Assembly (NCBI GenBank): GCA_035649275.1
Contig: DASRJW010000097.1
Location: 26,859 to 90,858 of the forward strand
DNA length: 64,000 nt
Reading direction: 5' to 3'
Origin: Candidatus Krumholzibacteriia bacterium
Lineage (GTDB): Bacteria; Krumholzibacteriota; Krumholzibacteriia; G020349025
Shown here: positions 33,870 through 42,211 of the stretch, in pieces
Numbering within the stretch: position 1 is the first letter of the stretch
Layout: each line of letters opens with the position of its first letter
Program-made: the position numbers and the translations under genes
The notes under the pieces: generated by a model
Database searches by the model: none
What the model was told of the DNA's origin: nothing
The model's input: only the letters and a program-made list of their open reading frames with translations

Positions 33870-34589
33870 TCACCAGGCCGTCCCGCCCATGAGCCGCAGC
33901 CAGTCGTCGAGGCTGCCGAGTCGGAGGGCGTAGTTCGTGCGCCGTTGCTCGCCGAGAGTGGCGGTGGGCTGGTCGCCGTAATCGTGGCCCGGGTACAGCA
34001 CCACCGTGTCCGGGAGCTGGGCCAAGCGTTGCGTCAGGGTGCGGTACATCTCCTCGGCGTTCCCGCCGGGAAGGTCGACGCGGCCGCACCCCTGGACGAA
34101 GAGCGTATCGCCGGCGACGAGGTGGTCGTCCACGAGGAAGCACTGGCTGCCCGGAGTGTGGCCCGGCGTGTGCAAGAAGCGGATCGGGACGTCGCCGGCA
34201 GGCAAGGTGTCGTCGCCGTCGTGTTGCACCAGGTCGCTGGTGGAAAGCCCGGTGACGACGCGGATGCCCTCGGCTTCGGCACGGTGCACGTGCACCGGCA
34301 CGGGTCGCAGCGCGAGCAGCCGCTGCAGCCCCTCGACCTGAAAGCCGAACATGCTGCCACCCACGTGGTCCGGGTGATAGTGGGTGGCGAGAGCGCCCAC
34401 CAGCTTCATGCCGTCGGCGTCGAGGAGCGCGAGCAAGCCGTCCACGTCCCAGGCCGGATCGACGAGGACGCACTCGCGCTTCGCCGCATCGCCGATGGCG
34501 TAGACGAAGTTGAGCATCTGGGTCGCCGCCGCGTCGCTCTGGGCGAAGTCGCGTCCGGCCAGGTGTTGCTTGAAATAGAGCTGGCTCAT
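33870..34589 (-). CDS. MBL-fold hydrolase (glyoxalase II / persulfide dioxygenase-like)
   Basis: A 239-residue metallo-beta-lactamase-fold enzyme. The metal motif is THYHPDHVGG near residue 60, with further ligands in HTPGHTPGSQCF, VAGDTLFVQGCGR and LYPGHDYG. The GCGRVDLPGG segment and TLPDT..YPGHDYG are typical of persulfide dioxygenases (ETHE1-like), which oxidise glutathione persulfide to sulfite; glyoxalase II is the alternative. The ATG at 34589 gives MSQLYFKQHLAG, a usual family start; the open frame upstream is not coding. With the cysteine-dioxygenase-like gene elsewhere in the window it may reflect sulfur metabolism, but they are not linked. The 280 bases upstream, to yicC, hold no gene. 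Confidence 0.85.
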   Translation of the reverse strand: MSQLYFKQHLAGRDFAQSDAAATQMLNFVYAIGDAAKRECVLVDPAWDVDGLLALLDADGMKLVGALATHYHPDHVGGSMFGFQVEGLQRLLALRPVPVHVHRAEAEGIRVVTGLSTSDLVQHDGDDTLPAGDVPIRFLHTPGHTPGSQCFLVDDHLVAGDTLFVQGCGRVDLPGGNAEEMYRTLTQRLAQLPDTVVLYPGHDYGDQPTATLGEQRRTNYALRLGSLDDWLRLMGGTAW

Positions 34590-34869
34590 GCCTCGGACTC
34601 CCGTCCCCAGGTCGACGCAGGGCAGGCGCATTCTACCTTCCTGGGGCCGGGACTCCGTGGGGCATCCGTGCGCATCCCCCGGCGCGGCGTCAGGAAGCGC
34701 CGCCGATGGCCAGGAGCTGCGGGGCAGGCGGACGCTTCCGAACGGCCGCAGACATCGAGAGAGCGGCCCAGTCCCAGGGCCGGGTCGCCGCTCCAGCGCT
34801 GGAGCCGGCTCCGTTGACACCCCGCCAGCGGGCCGCCTACATTGGGGGGCTCCCCCGACGGAGGCCTGC

Positions 34870-35772
34870 ATGCTCAAGAGCATGACGGGGTTCGGGGTCG
34901 CCGAAGCCGAGAGCCACGGCTACAAGATCAGCGTGGAACTGCGCTCGGTGAACCACCGGTACCTCGACGTCTCGCTCCGGTTGCCGCGACCGCTTCTCGC
35001 TTTCGAGGACACGATCAAGACGCGGGTGCGCGAGCGCATCGACCGGGGCCGTGTGAGTCTGGGCTTCGCTTTCGAGTCGCGCGAAGAGCTGGAAGACATC
35101 GCGCTCAACCAGCCTCTGGTCCGCGCCTACGGCGGCGTCATCCGCCAGCTGGCGGCGGAGCTCGGTGTCGGCGACGGCGCCGTGCACACTCCGGCTTTCG
35201 TCGCCCCGTTGGTGGCGTCGTTGCTCGCGCAACCCGAGGTGCTCGTGCGCGGCTACAGCGAGCTGGACGGCGATGCCGTGCAAGCACTGCTGCTCGAGGT
35301 CATCGACCGCGCCATCGAGCAGGCCAACCAGATGAAGGCGCGCGAGGGGAGCAGCCTCGGCGAGGACCTGGCCCGCCGGCTCGGGCTCATCCAGGACTGC
35401 TTGGAGCGGGTGGAGAAGAGGGCGCCCCGGGTTCCCGAGGAAGCGCGGGGAGCGCTACGTGCACGGCTGGCACGGCTCCTGGACGGCGGCGAGGTGGAGC
35501 CGCAGCGACTGGCGCAAGAGGTGGCGCTCTTGGCCGATCGCAGCGACATCACGGAGGAGTGCGTGCGGCTGCGCAGCCACTTGCAGCAGTTCCATACCGC
35601 CATCGGAGCGCGCGACCAAGGTGCCCGGCGCATGGGATTCCTGCTGCAAGAAATGCACCGCGAAGTGAACACGATCGGCTCCAAGACGACGCAGCTCGAG
35701 ATCACCCACGAGGTTCTGAAGATGAAGGAAGAGATCGAGAAGCTGCGGGAGCAGATCCAGAACCTGGAGTGA
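34870..35772 (+). CDS. yicC: YicC family endoribonuclease
   Basis: A 300-residue YicC protein; family members are RNA-degrading endonucleases. The N-terminal motif MLKSMTGFGVAEAE and SVNHRYLDVSLRLP are diagnostic, and the C-terminal DUF1732 part has RRMGFLLQEMHREVNTIGSK and KMKEEIEKLREQIQNLE. The ATG at 34870 is chosen over the longer frame because it matches the family start exactly. It is followed by gmk, rpoZ and coaBC, the common bacterial order. Confidence 0.93.
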   Translation: MLKSMTGFGVAEAESHGYKISVELRSVNHRYLDVSLRLPRPLLAFEDTIKTRVRERIDRGRVSLGFAFESREELEDIALNQPLVRAYGGVIRQLAAELGVGDGAVHTPAFVAPLVASLLAQPEVLVRGYSELDGDAVQALLLEVIDRAIEQANQMKAREGSSLGEDLARRLGLIQDCLERVEKRAPRVPEEARGALRARLARLLDGGEVEPQRLAQEVALLADRSDITEECVRLRSHLQQFHTAIGARDQGARRMGFLLQEMHREVNTIGSKTTQLEITHEVLKMKEEIEKLREQIQNLE

Positions 35773-35818
35773 ACACGGATGGGGCGGCTCGTGCCGCCGT
35801 CCGTCGCAAAGGGGTCGC

Positions 35819-36463
35819 GTGCGGCGGAAGCCCTTCGTCATGGTGCTCTCGGGCCCGTCGGGGGCGGGGAAGTCCACCTTCGTGGCGGGTCTGCTGCAGA
35901 CCTTCACGGACCTCCGCTTCTCGGTCTCGGCGACGACGCGGCCGCGGCGGCCGCACGAGGTGGATGGACGGGACTACCACTTCCTGGCGGAAGAGGAGTT
36001 CGAGAAGCGCGTGGGGGCGGGGGCGTTCCTCGAGCACGCCGAGGTGCACGGGGCCCGCTACGGTACCCTGGAGGCGGAGGTTTCGAACACGCTCCGCCAA
36101 GGGCTCTCCATCCTCCTCGATGTGGACGTGCAGGGGGGCGTGAACGTCAAACACCGGCTCCCGGACGCGGTGCTCGTCTTCATCCTGCCGCCATCGCTGC
36201 AGGTGCTGGAGCAGCGGCTGCGCCAGCGCGGCACCGAGGCGGAGGAGACGATCCGCCGCCGGCTGCAACGGGCGCCGGAAGAAATCCGCCACCTGTCGGA
36301 CTACGATTACGTGGTGGTGAACGACACGGTGGCGGAGACGCAGGAAGCTCTCGTCGCCATCTACCGCGCCGAAAGCCTGCGGCGCGAGCGTCTGCAGGAC
36401 GCTGGGGGCGGCACCGACGTGGTCGCCGCTTGGCTGCGAGCGGAAAGCCCATCGGGGCGTTGA
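35819..36463 (+). CDS. gmk: Guanylate kinase
   Basis: A 214-residue kinase converting GMP to GDP with ATP. The P-loop is LSGPSGAGKSTF at residues 10-21; the GMP-binding region is visible in SVSATTRPRRPHEVDGRDYHFL, EHAEVHGARYGT and LDVDVQGGVNVK. GTG start with AAAGGGG five bases upstream. The C-terminal 25 residues after the last helix are variable. Second gene of the yicC-gmk-rpoZ-coaBC run. Confidence 0.95.
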   Translation: MRRKPFVMVLSGPSGAGKSTFVAGLLQTFTDLRFSVSATTRPRRPHEVDGRDYHFLAEEEFEKRVGAGAFLEHAEVHGARYGTLEAEVSNTLRQGLSILLDVDVQGGVNVKHRLPDAVLVFILPPSLQVLEQRLRQRGTEAEETIRRRLQRAPEEIRHLSDYDYVVVNDTVAETQEALVAIYRAESLRRERLQDAGGGTDVVAAWLRAESPSGR

Positions 36464-36585
36464 GACGACGGCGAGGGGCGCAGAGCGCCAAGGCGCTTTA
36501 GGGGGCGCGTGGCGGCGGCAAAGGCGCGGCGCCGTGTTGCGACTGAGGTTTCGGAATGGAGGGATGGCCCCACGGGGCTGTGAGT

Positions 36586-36846
36586 ATGGCGTACGTACCG
36601 GTCGAGAACGTGACGAAGGTGGTCTTGAACAAGTACGAGGCTGTGGTGGTGGCGGCACGGGAAGCGCGCAAGATCAACAGTGTCATGCGCATGGTGGGGC
36701 GGGACGAGTCCAAGGAGAAAGTCACCTCGCGGGCCCTGAAGCGGGTCGGGCGCGGGGACGTGGACTTCGTCTATATCGACGAGCAGACCGCGTTCGCGGC
36801 GCCGCTCGAGAGCACGCAGGATGAAAAGTCCGAATCCGCACTCTGA
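36586..36846 (+). CDS. rpoZ: RNA polymerase omega subunit
   Basis: An 86-residue omega subunit, which helps fold and assemble the beta-prime subunit of RNA polymerase. The core VLNKYEAVVVAAREARKIN followed by SRALKRVGRGDVDF matches the family, although the usual RPA motif is not well kept. The start at 36586 (MAYVPVENVTK) fits the family; an in-frame ATG at 36556 would add ten residues and has a somewhat better ribosome site. It overlaps coaBC by 26 bases. Confidence 0.8.
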   Translation: MAYVPVENVTKVVLNKYEAVVVAAREARKINSVMRMVGRDESKEKVTSRALKRVGRGDVDFVYIDEQTAFAAPLESTQDEKSESAL

Positions 36847-38116
36847 GGCGGCGAACGCCGCCGAGCCCTTCCAGGGCCGGCGCGTCGTCCTCTGCGTGAC
36901 CGGCGGCATCGCCGCCTACAAGGCGGCGTACCTGACCCGCGGCCTGGTCCGGGCCGGGGCGCAGGTGTCCGTGGTGATGACCGAAGCGGCGCAGCGCTTC
37001 GTCGGACCGCTCACTTTCGAGACGCTCTCCGGCAACCGCGTGGTCACCAGCACCTTCGAGCGCGTCTACGAAACGGGCCCGGTGGAGCACGTGGACCTGG
37101 CGGAGCGGACCGACCTCGTCGTCGTGGCACCGGCGACCTACAACTTCCTGGGGAAGCTCTGCGCCGGCATCGCCGATGATGCCGTCACCACCTTCATCTC
37201 TGCGGTCGTGTGTCCCGTGCTCGTGGCGCCGGCGATGAACGAGCACATGTGGCGCAATCCGATCAACCAGCGCAACGTCGGCGCCCTCCACGCCCTGGGC
37301 TACCACTTCGTCGACCCCGAGCGCGGCGGCCTCGCCTGCAGCTGGGAGGGCGAAGGCCGCATGGCCGAGCCCGAAACGATCCTGGCGGCGGCGCGGGAGC
37401 TCCTGCACCCCGGGCCTAAGACGCTCCCATCCCCGGCACGGAGTTCGCTCTCCGGTCTCACCGTGCTCGTCACCGCCGCCGGCACCTGGGAGGCCATCGA
37501 CCCGGTGCGCTTCGTCGGCAATCGCTCGAGCGGACGCATGGGGTACGCCCTGGCGGCCGCTGCGGCGCGGCGCGGGGCGCAGGTGCTCTTGGTCTCCGGA
37601 CCCAGCGCCCTCGAGATCCCCGCGGGGCTTTTGAGCAGCCGCCGCGTCGAATCGGCGGCGGAGATGTTGCAAGCGTGCCGCGACTGGCTGCCGCGGGCGG
37701 ACATCCTGCTCATGGCGGCGGCGGTGGCGGACTACCGGCCGCGGCAGGTGGCAGAAAACAAGATCAAGCGCAGCCGCGCCGCCATGCAGCTCGACCTCGA
37801 GGCGACGCCGGACGTGCTCGCCGAGCTGCGGCCGCTGAAGGAGTCGCGGCTCTTCGTCGGCTTCGCCCTCGAGACCGCGGCGGATCCGGGCCCGGCGGCG
37901 CAGGCGAAGCTGCGCGACAAGGGCCTCGATCTCGTGGTGGCGAACCGCGTCGGTGCGGACACGGGGCCGGAACAGCGCACGAACCAAGTATGGATCTGGA
38001 ACGCCGAAGGTCTGGTCGAGGCCACACCCGTCCTCGACAAGCAGGTGGTGGCCGAGATCGTCCTCGACGCGGTGGAGAACGCATGGGCGAAGCGCCGGAC
38101 CCCGGCCGGGGCGTGA
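36821..38116 (+). CDS. coaBC: Bifunctional phosphopantothenoylcysteine decarboxylase/synthetase
   Basis: A 431-residue coenzyme A biosynthesis enzyme. The N-terminal CoaC half is a FMN-dependent decarboxylase: VTGGIAAYKAAYLTRGL, the catalytic His in VEHVDLAE, APAMNEHMW and the active-site Cys in GLACSWEGEGRM. The C-terminal CoaB half (from about residue 210) joins cysteine to phosphopantothenate: TAAGTWEAIDPVRFVGNRSSGRMG, AAVADYRP and KIKRS. It supplies the pantetheine that later decorates the carrier proteins of the peptide synthetase cluster, as in all bacteria. Overlaps the next gene by up to 34 bases. Confidence 0.94.
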   Translation: MKSPNPHSEAANAAEPFQGRRVVLCVTGGIAAYKAAYLTRGLVRAGAQVSVVMTEAAQRFVGPLTFETLSGNRVVTSTFERVYETGPVEHVDLAERTDLVVVAPATYNFLGKLCAGIADDAVTTFISAVVCPVLVAPAMNEHMWRNPINQRNVGALHALGYHFVDPERGGLACSWEGEGRMAEPETILAAARELLHPGPKTLPSPARSSLSGLTVLVTAAGTWEAIDPVRFVGNRSSGRMGYALAAAAARRGAQVLLVSGPSALEIPAGLLSSRRVESAAEMLQACRDWLPRADILLMAAAVADYRPRQVAENKIKRSRAAMQLDLEATPDVLAELRPLKESRLFVGFALETAADPGPAAQAKLRDKGLDLVVANRVGADTGPEQRTNQVWIWNAEGLVEATPVLDKQVVAEIVLDAVENAWAKRRTPAGA

Positions 38117-38838
38117 GCGTGAGCACCGCGCCTCCCGATGCGGTCGAACTGCTGCGTCGCTACCTGCAGCAGCGCCTCGATGCGGGTGAGAAAGCCGTTT
38201 TCTCGGCGTCGAGCGGCGCCGCGGCAGGGGTGACGGCCACGGGCGCGTCCGAAGCGGGGCTCGCTGCCGGCGGTATCGATTCGTTGGCCAAGGTCGCAGC
38301 CGAGGTCCGCGCCTGCACCCGCTGCCGGCTGCACGCGACGCGCACCCAAGCTGTCCCTGGGGTCGGACCGGAGGGCGCCGCGGTGCTCTTCATTGGCGAG
38401 GGGCCTGGGGCGGATGAGGATGCGCAAGGCGAACCCTTCGTCGGCCGCGCTGGGCAGCTGCTCACCAAGATCATCGAGTCCGTGCAGCTGCGACGGCAAG
38501 ACGTCTTCATCACCAACATCGTCAAGTGCCGGCCGCCGAACAACCGGGACCCCGAACCCGACGAGATCGCCGCCTGCAGGCCGTACCTCGACCGGCAAGT
38601 GCGGCTCTTGCAACCGCGCGTCATCTGCACCCTCGGGCGTCACGCCGGGTCGACGTTGCTCGGCCGGCAGGAGTCCATGGCGAGCCTTAGGTCGGGGCAG
38701 CACACCTATGCCGAGATCCCGCTTTTCCCCACCTATCACCCGGCGGCGCTGCTGCGTAACCCGCAGTGGAAGCGGCCGGTATGGGAAGATATCCAGAAGG
38801 TGCGGCGCGCCTTCGACCGAAGCTCCGAAAGCTCCTGA
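38083..38838 (+). CDS. Family 4 uracil-DNA glycosylase (iron-sulfur)
   Basis: A 251-residue DNA repair enzyme that removes uracil from DNA. The Fe-S cluster ligands are visible as CTRCRL and, further on, KCRPPNNRDPEPDEIAAC. GEGPGADEDAQGEPFVGRAGQLL is the family 4 active-site region and HPAALLRNP the second motif. I use ATG 38083, which has GGTGGAG five bases upstream and lies inside coaBC; GTG codons at 38113 and 38119 are also possible. The first 70 residues are a variable linker, as often seen in this family. Confidence 0.9.
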   Translation: MGEAPDPGRGVSVSTAPPDAVELLRRYLQQRLDAGEKAVFSASSGAAAGVTATGASEAGLAAGGIDSLAKVAAEVRACTRCRLHATRTQAVPGVGPEGAAVLFIGEGPGADEDAQGEPFVGRAGQLLTKIIESVQLRRQDVFITNIVKCRPPNNRDPEPDEIAACRPYLDRQVRLLQPRVICTLGRHAGSTLLGRQESMASLRSGQHTYAEIPLFPTYHPAALLRNPQWKRPVWEDIQKVRRAFDRSSESS

Positions 38839-38899
38839 AGCGACGCGTCCCCTGCGCTAGAATCCTCCCCAGAGTCGCCAGAGAAAGCAGAGCAAGAAC

Positions 38900-40255
38900 A
38901 TGGCTTTGCCGGAACGCGTCATTCCGGGACAGGTGCCGCCGCACTCCCTGGAGGCCGAGGTGGCCGTCCTGGGCGCCATCCTGCTGGAAGCGGAGGCGCT
39001 GCCCCGGGCGCTGGAGGTCCTCACCCCGGACTGCTTCTACAAGTCGAACCACCGCCTCGTCTTCCAGGCCGCGGTCCAGCTCTTCGAGCGCCGCGAGGTG
39101 GTGGATATCGTCACCATCACCAACGAGTTGCGCCGCATGGACCGGATCGACGCCGTGGGCGGCGGCCTGGCCCTCTCCACCCTCCTGGACAGCGTCGCCA
39201 CGGCCGCCAACGTCGAGCACCACGCCCGCATCGTCTACGACAAGTACCTGGCGCGCCGCCTCATCACCGCCTCCAAGGAGATCATCCAGGAAGGCTACGC
39301 CGACCGGCTGCCCACCAAAGAGCTGCTGGATCAGGCGCAGGCCAGCATCTTCGCCGTCGGCGAGGGCAGCGTGCGCGAGGGCTTCGTGCACATCAAGGAC
39401 GTGGTGCGGCAGAGCTTCGTCGAGATCGAGAACCTGCACCACAACCCGGAGGCCATGACGGGGACCCGCACCGGGTTCGACGACCTGGACGCCATGCTCA
39501 CCGGGCTGCACAACGGCGATCTGGTGATCGTGGCGGCGCGGCCCTCGATGGGGAAGACGAGCCTCATGCTCTCGATCGTGCAGAACATCACCATCGACGG
39601 CAAGCACCCGGTGGCGATCTTCAGCCTGGAAATGTCGAAGCAGCAGCTGGCGCTGCGGCTCCTGTGCTCGGAGGCGCGGGTGGACAGCTACCGGCTGCGC
39701 CGCGGCGTCATTTCCAAGCACGAGTGGCCGAACCTGACGCGCGCGGCGAGCCTGCTCACCAATGCGCCGATCTACATCGACGACACTCCGGCCATCAACG
39801 TGCTGGAAATGCGCGCCAAGGCGCGGCGTCTGAAGATGGAGAAGGGTCTGCGCCTCATCGTGGTGGACTACCTGCAACTCATGCAATCGGCGGCGAGGCA
39901 GGAGAACCGGCAGCAGGAGATCTCCTCCATCTCCCGGGCGCTCAAGGGGCTGTCGAAGGAGCTGGACGTGCCGGTGATGGCGCTCTCCCAGCTCTCCCGC
40001 GCCGTCGAGTCGCGCACCGGCAACCGGAGGCCCATGCTCTCGGATCTGCGCGAGTCCGGCGCCATCGAGCAGGACGCCGACGTGGTGCTCTTCCTCTACC
40101 GGGAAGAGGTCTACGACCGCGAGTGCCCCGAGGATCTCAAGGGCATCGCCGAGGTCATCATCGGCAAGCACCGCAATGGCCCCATCGGCGAGGTGAAGCT
40201 CAAGTTCTTCGCCGAGTACACCCGCTTCGAGAACCTGTTGCGCGGGATCTCGTGA
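38900..40255 (+). CDS. dnaB: Replicative DNA helicase DnaB
   Basis: A 451-residue hexameric helicase that unwinds the replication fork. The N-terminal primase-binding domain starts IPGQVPPHSLEAEVAVLGAIL; the RecA-like ATPase has Walker A VIVAARPSMGKTSLML near residue 215, EMSKQQLALRL, Walker B LRLIVVDYLQLM and ALSQLSRAVE. No intein is present. Length is normal. A TAGAAT hexamer about 25 bases before the start may be its -10. Confidence 0.97.
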   Translation: MALPERVIPGQVPPHSLEAEVAVLGAILLEAEALPRALEVLTPDCFYKSNHRLVFQAAVQLFERREVVDIVTITNELRRMDRIDAVGGGLALSTLLDSVATAANVEHHARIVYDKYLARRLITASKEIIQEGYADRLPTKELLDQAQASIFAVGEGSVREGFVHIKDVVRQSFVEIENLHHNPEAMTGTRTGFDDLDAMLTGLHNGDLVIVAARPSMGKTSLMLSIVQNITIDGKHPVAIFSLEMSKQQLALRLLCSEARVDSYRLRRGVISKHEWPNLTRAASLLTNAPIYIDDTPAINVLEMRAKARRLKMEKGLRLIVVDYLQLMQSAARQENRQQEISSISRALKGLSKELDVPVMALSQLSRAVESRTGNRRPMLSDLRESGAIEQDADVVLFLYREEVYDRECPEDLKGIAEVIIGKHRNGPIGEVKLKFFAEYTRFENLLRGIS

Positions 40256-40262
40256 GCCGCTC

Positions 40263-42173
40263 GTGGATCCCACGCCGCCACAATCCCTCGCCGTGCTCGT
40301 CTTGCTTCCGTTCGTCGCCGCCGCCTTCCTGGGGGCCCGCACTGCCGCCCGTCGGGTGACTCTCGATCCCACCCTGGCGAGGCTCCTTCCGCCTTCCCTG
40401 GCTGTGGCGGCCTGGGCACTCGCGGTGCACAGCGTGGGACTCGTGGCCCATTCGTTCACCTGGGGGCTGTGGCTCGGGACGTCGTGGGTGGGAATCGCCG
40501 GGGCGTGGCTGGCCTGGAGCGATCGAGGCGGCCACGAACACTCGCCGCGCTTGCCGCTCGTTCTGTGGGTCGTGGCGATTGCTGCGACGCTCTGGTTCGC
40601 CCCCGCCGCGTTCCGTTTTTCCTTCCACGACGAGCTGCTCCAAGTCGGACACCAGTCGATCGCGGCGCAGATCCAGAACGGGATCTATCCGCCGCGGCAC
40701 GGCACCTTCCCGGTCTACCTGCTCCGCTATCACTACGGCTTCGACCTGCTCGCCGCCATGCTGAGCTCGCTGACGCGGCTTTCCATCGAAAGGTCCATCG
40801 ACGTGCTGACGGTGGCGGCCTGGTTCTACGCCTTGTGTCTCGCCTGGATTGGAGGCGAACGGCTGGCAGGTGCCGGCCGCGGCTGGATCGTTCCGCTCGC
40901 ACTGTTCTTCGCCGGGCCGGTTCCCTGGTTTTTCGCCCCGCTCCGCGAGCCGGTGGGACTGCAGCGCTGGCTCGGTCTCGTCAAGGTCGGTCCGGCGCTG
41001 TTGAACCCTTCGCTCGCGTCGTACTTCTTCCAGCATCCCTGGTCGGCCGGGATCCCGTTGGCGCTCGCCATTCTCGGCCTCGCCCTCGATCGGCGACCGG
41101 GGCGAACGGCTTGGCGAGCCGGCGCGCTCATCGTTCTTTTCCTGTTCCTCTCGCTCTGTCAGATCGTGCTGTTCATCGCTTTGCTTCCCGGTCTCGCCCT
41201 GGTGCTGGGCGCGCTCGCCTGGCGCCGCGCGCCCTGGCAGGCGGCAGCCTGGGTCACCGGAGCCGCGGCGACGCTGGCTGTGGCCAGCCGGCTCGGTGGT
41301 TTCTTCGCTGCCGTGCCGGACCTCGAGCCTGGCGTCCAGTTCTCTCTGTGGAGCCAGACGCATCATGCCGGCACGAATGCGCTCTGGACCCTGGCGAGCT
41401 TCGGCGCGACGCTGCCGCTCGGCATCGTCGGGCTCGTTCTCCTCCTGCGGCGCGATGTCGCCTGGGGCTTGGTGCTCACGGGCGTGAGCGCAGGAGGGAT
41501 CTTGGTGTTGAATCTCTTCCGTTACGCCAACTCGTGGGACATCGTCAAGTTCGGCACGGCTGCGCTGCTGGCGCTCGGCATCGCTGCGGGCACGGCGATC
41601 GCGCGGCTCTGGGGCGCAGCGCCCCGGCGGCTCTGCAAACCGATGGCCCTCGTTCTCCTGGCTCTCGCTGCTCTGCCCGGCGTCGGCTTCCTCGGCTGCT
41701 TCGCCGTGTCGCCCCTACGCTCGCAGATCCCGTCCCTCTACTACTACCAAACACCGCGGCCGGACCCGGAGCACCTGGCCGCCATCGCTTGGCTGCGCAA
41801 GCAGGTCGGCGCTGGTGACCTGGTCTTCTGTCCGCCCGAGCTCGCGCCGAGCTACGCCCAGCTTGGGGGCCTGCCGCAGATGCAGCTCGACCCCACGACG
41901 GTGAACTTCGGTTTCCCGCCCAAGCTCCTGCAACGGCGCCGTGCCTTCACGGAGCGCCTGGCTGATCCCGGGGTGTACCGCGCCGAAGGCGTCCGCTGGC
42001 TCGTGGTGCCAGACCGCCACCCTTTCTTCGATGCGGCTCGGGTGGAAGGGTGGCGGGAGCGCGGCAGCATCGTCCCAGTGCAGCGCTTCGGCCTGATCAC
42101 GATCTACGAGATTTCGCCCTCGACGATGCCATCGGGCACGAACCGGAGCCCGCAGTCGTCGGGAGAGCGCTAG
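40263..42173 (+). CDS. Large multi-pass membrane protein, GT-C-like
   Basis: A 636-residue membrane protein with about 12 hydrophobic helices and a soluble C-terminal region of about 150 residues. An N-terminal extracytoplasmic loop contains FSFHDELLQVGHQS and YPPRHGTFPVYLLRYHYGFD; an acidic residue in the first loop and the YHYG pattern recall GT-C glycosyltransferases or DUF2298-like proteins that use lipid-linked sugars. The C-terminus (DPEHLAAIAWLRKQVG, YRAEGVRWLVVPDRHPFF) resembles the soluble domains of such enzymes. The call is tentative. GTG start 7 bases after dnaB; it is convergent with the secreted metalloprotease-like gene. Confidence 0.6.
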   Translation: MDPTPPQSLAVLVLLPFVAAAFLGARTAARRVTLDPTLARLLPPSLAVAAWALAVHSVGLVAHSFTWGLWLGTSWVGIAGAWLAWSDRGGHEHSPRLPLVLWVVAIAATLWFAPAAFRFSFHDELLQVGHQSIAAQIQNGIYPPRHGTFPVYLLRYHYGFDLLAAMLSSLTRLSIERSIDVLTVAAWFYALCLAWIGGERLAGAGRGWIVPLALFFAGPVPWFFAPLREPVGLQRWLGLVKVGPALLNPSLASYFFQHPWSAGIPLALAILGLALDRRPGRTAWRAGALIVLFLFLSLCQIVLFIALLPGLALVLGALAWRRAPWQAAAWVTGAAATLAVASRLGGFFAAVPDLEPGVQFSLWSQTHHAGTNALWTLASFGATLPLGIVGLVLLLRRDVAWGLVLTGVSAGGILVLNLFRYANSWDIVKFGTAALLALGIAAGTAIARLWGAAPRRLCKPMALVLLALAALPGVGFLGCFAVSPLRSQIPSLYYYQTPRPDPEHLAAIAWLRKQVGAGDLVFCPPELAPSYAQLGGLPQMQLDPTTVNFGFPPKLLQRRRAFTERLADPGVYRAEGVRWLVVPDRHPFFDAARVEGWRERGSIVPVQRFGLITIYEISPSTMPSGTNRSPQSSGER

Positions 42174-42211
42174 CAGAGCGCTCGTTCAGATCCTTAAGCG
42201 GGGACTTGGGC

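Noticed and set aside
42165..42183. GAGCGCT / AGCGCTC hairpin at the end of the membrane-protein gene
   Set aside because: A 7-bp stem without a T-run on either strand; it cannot be called a terminator with confidence.
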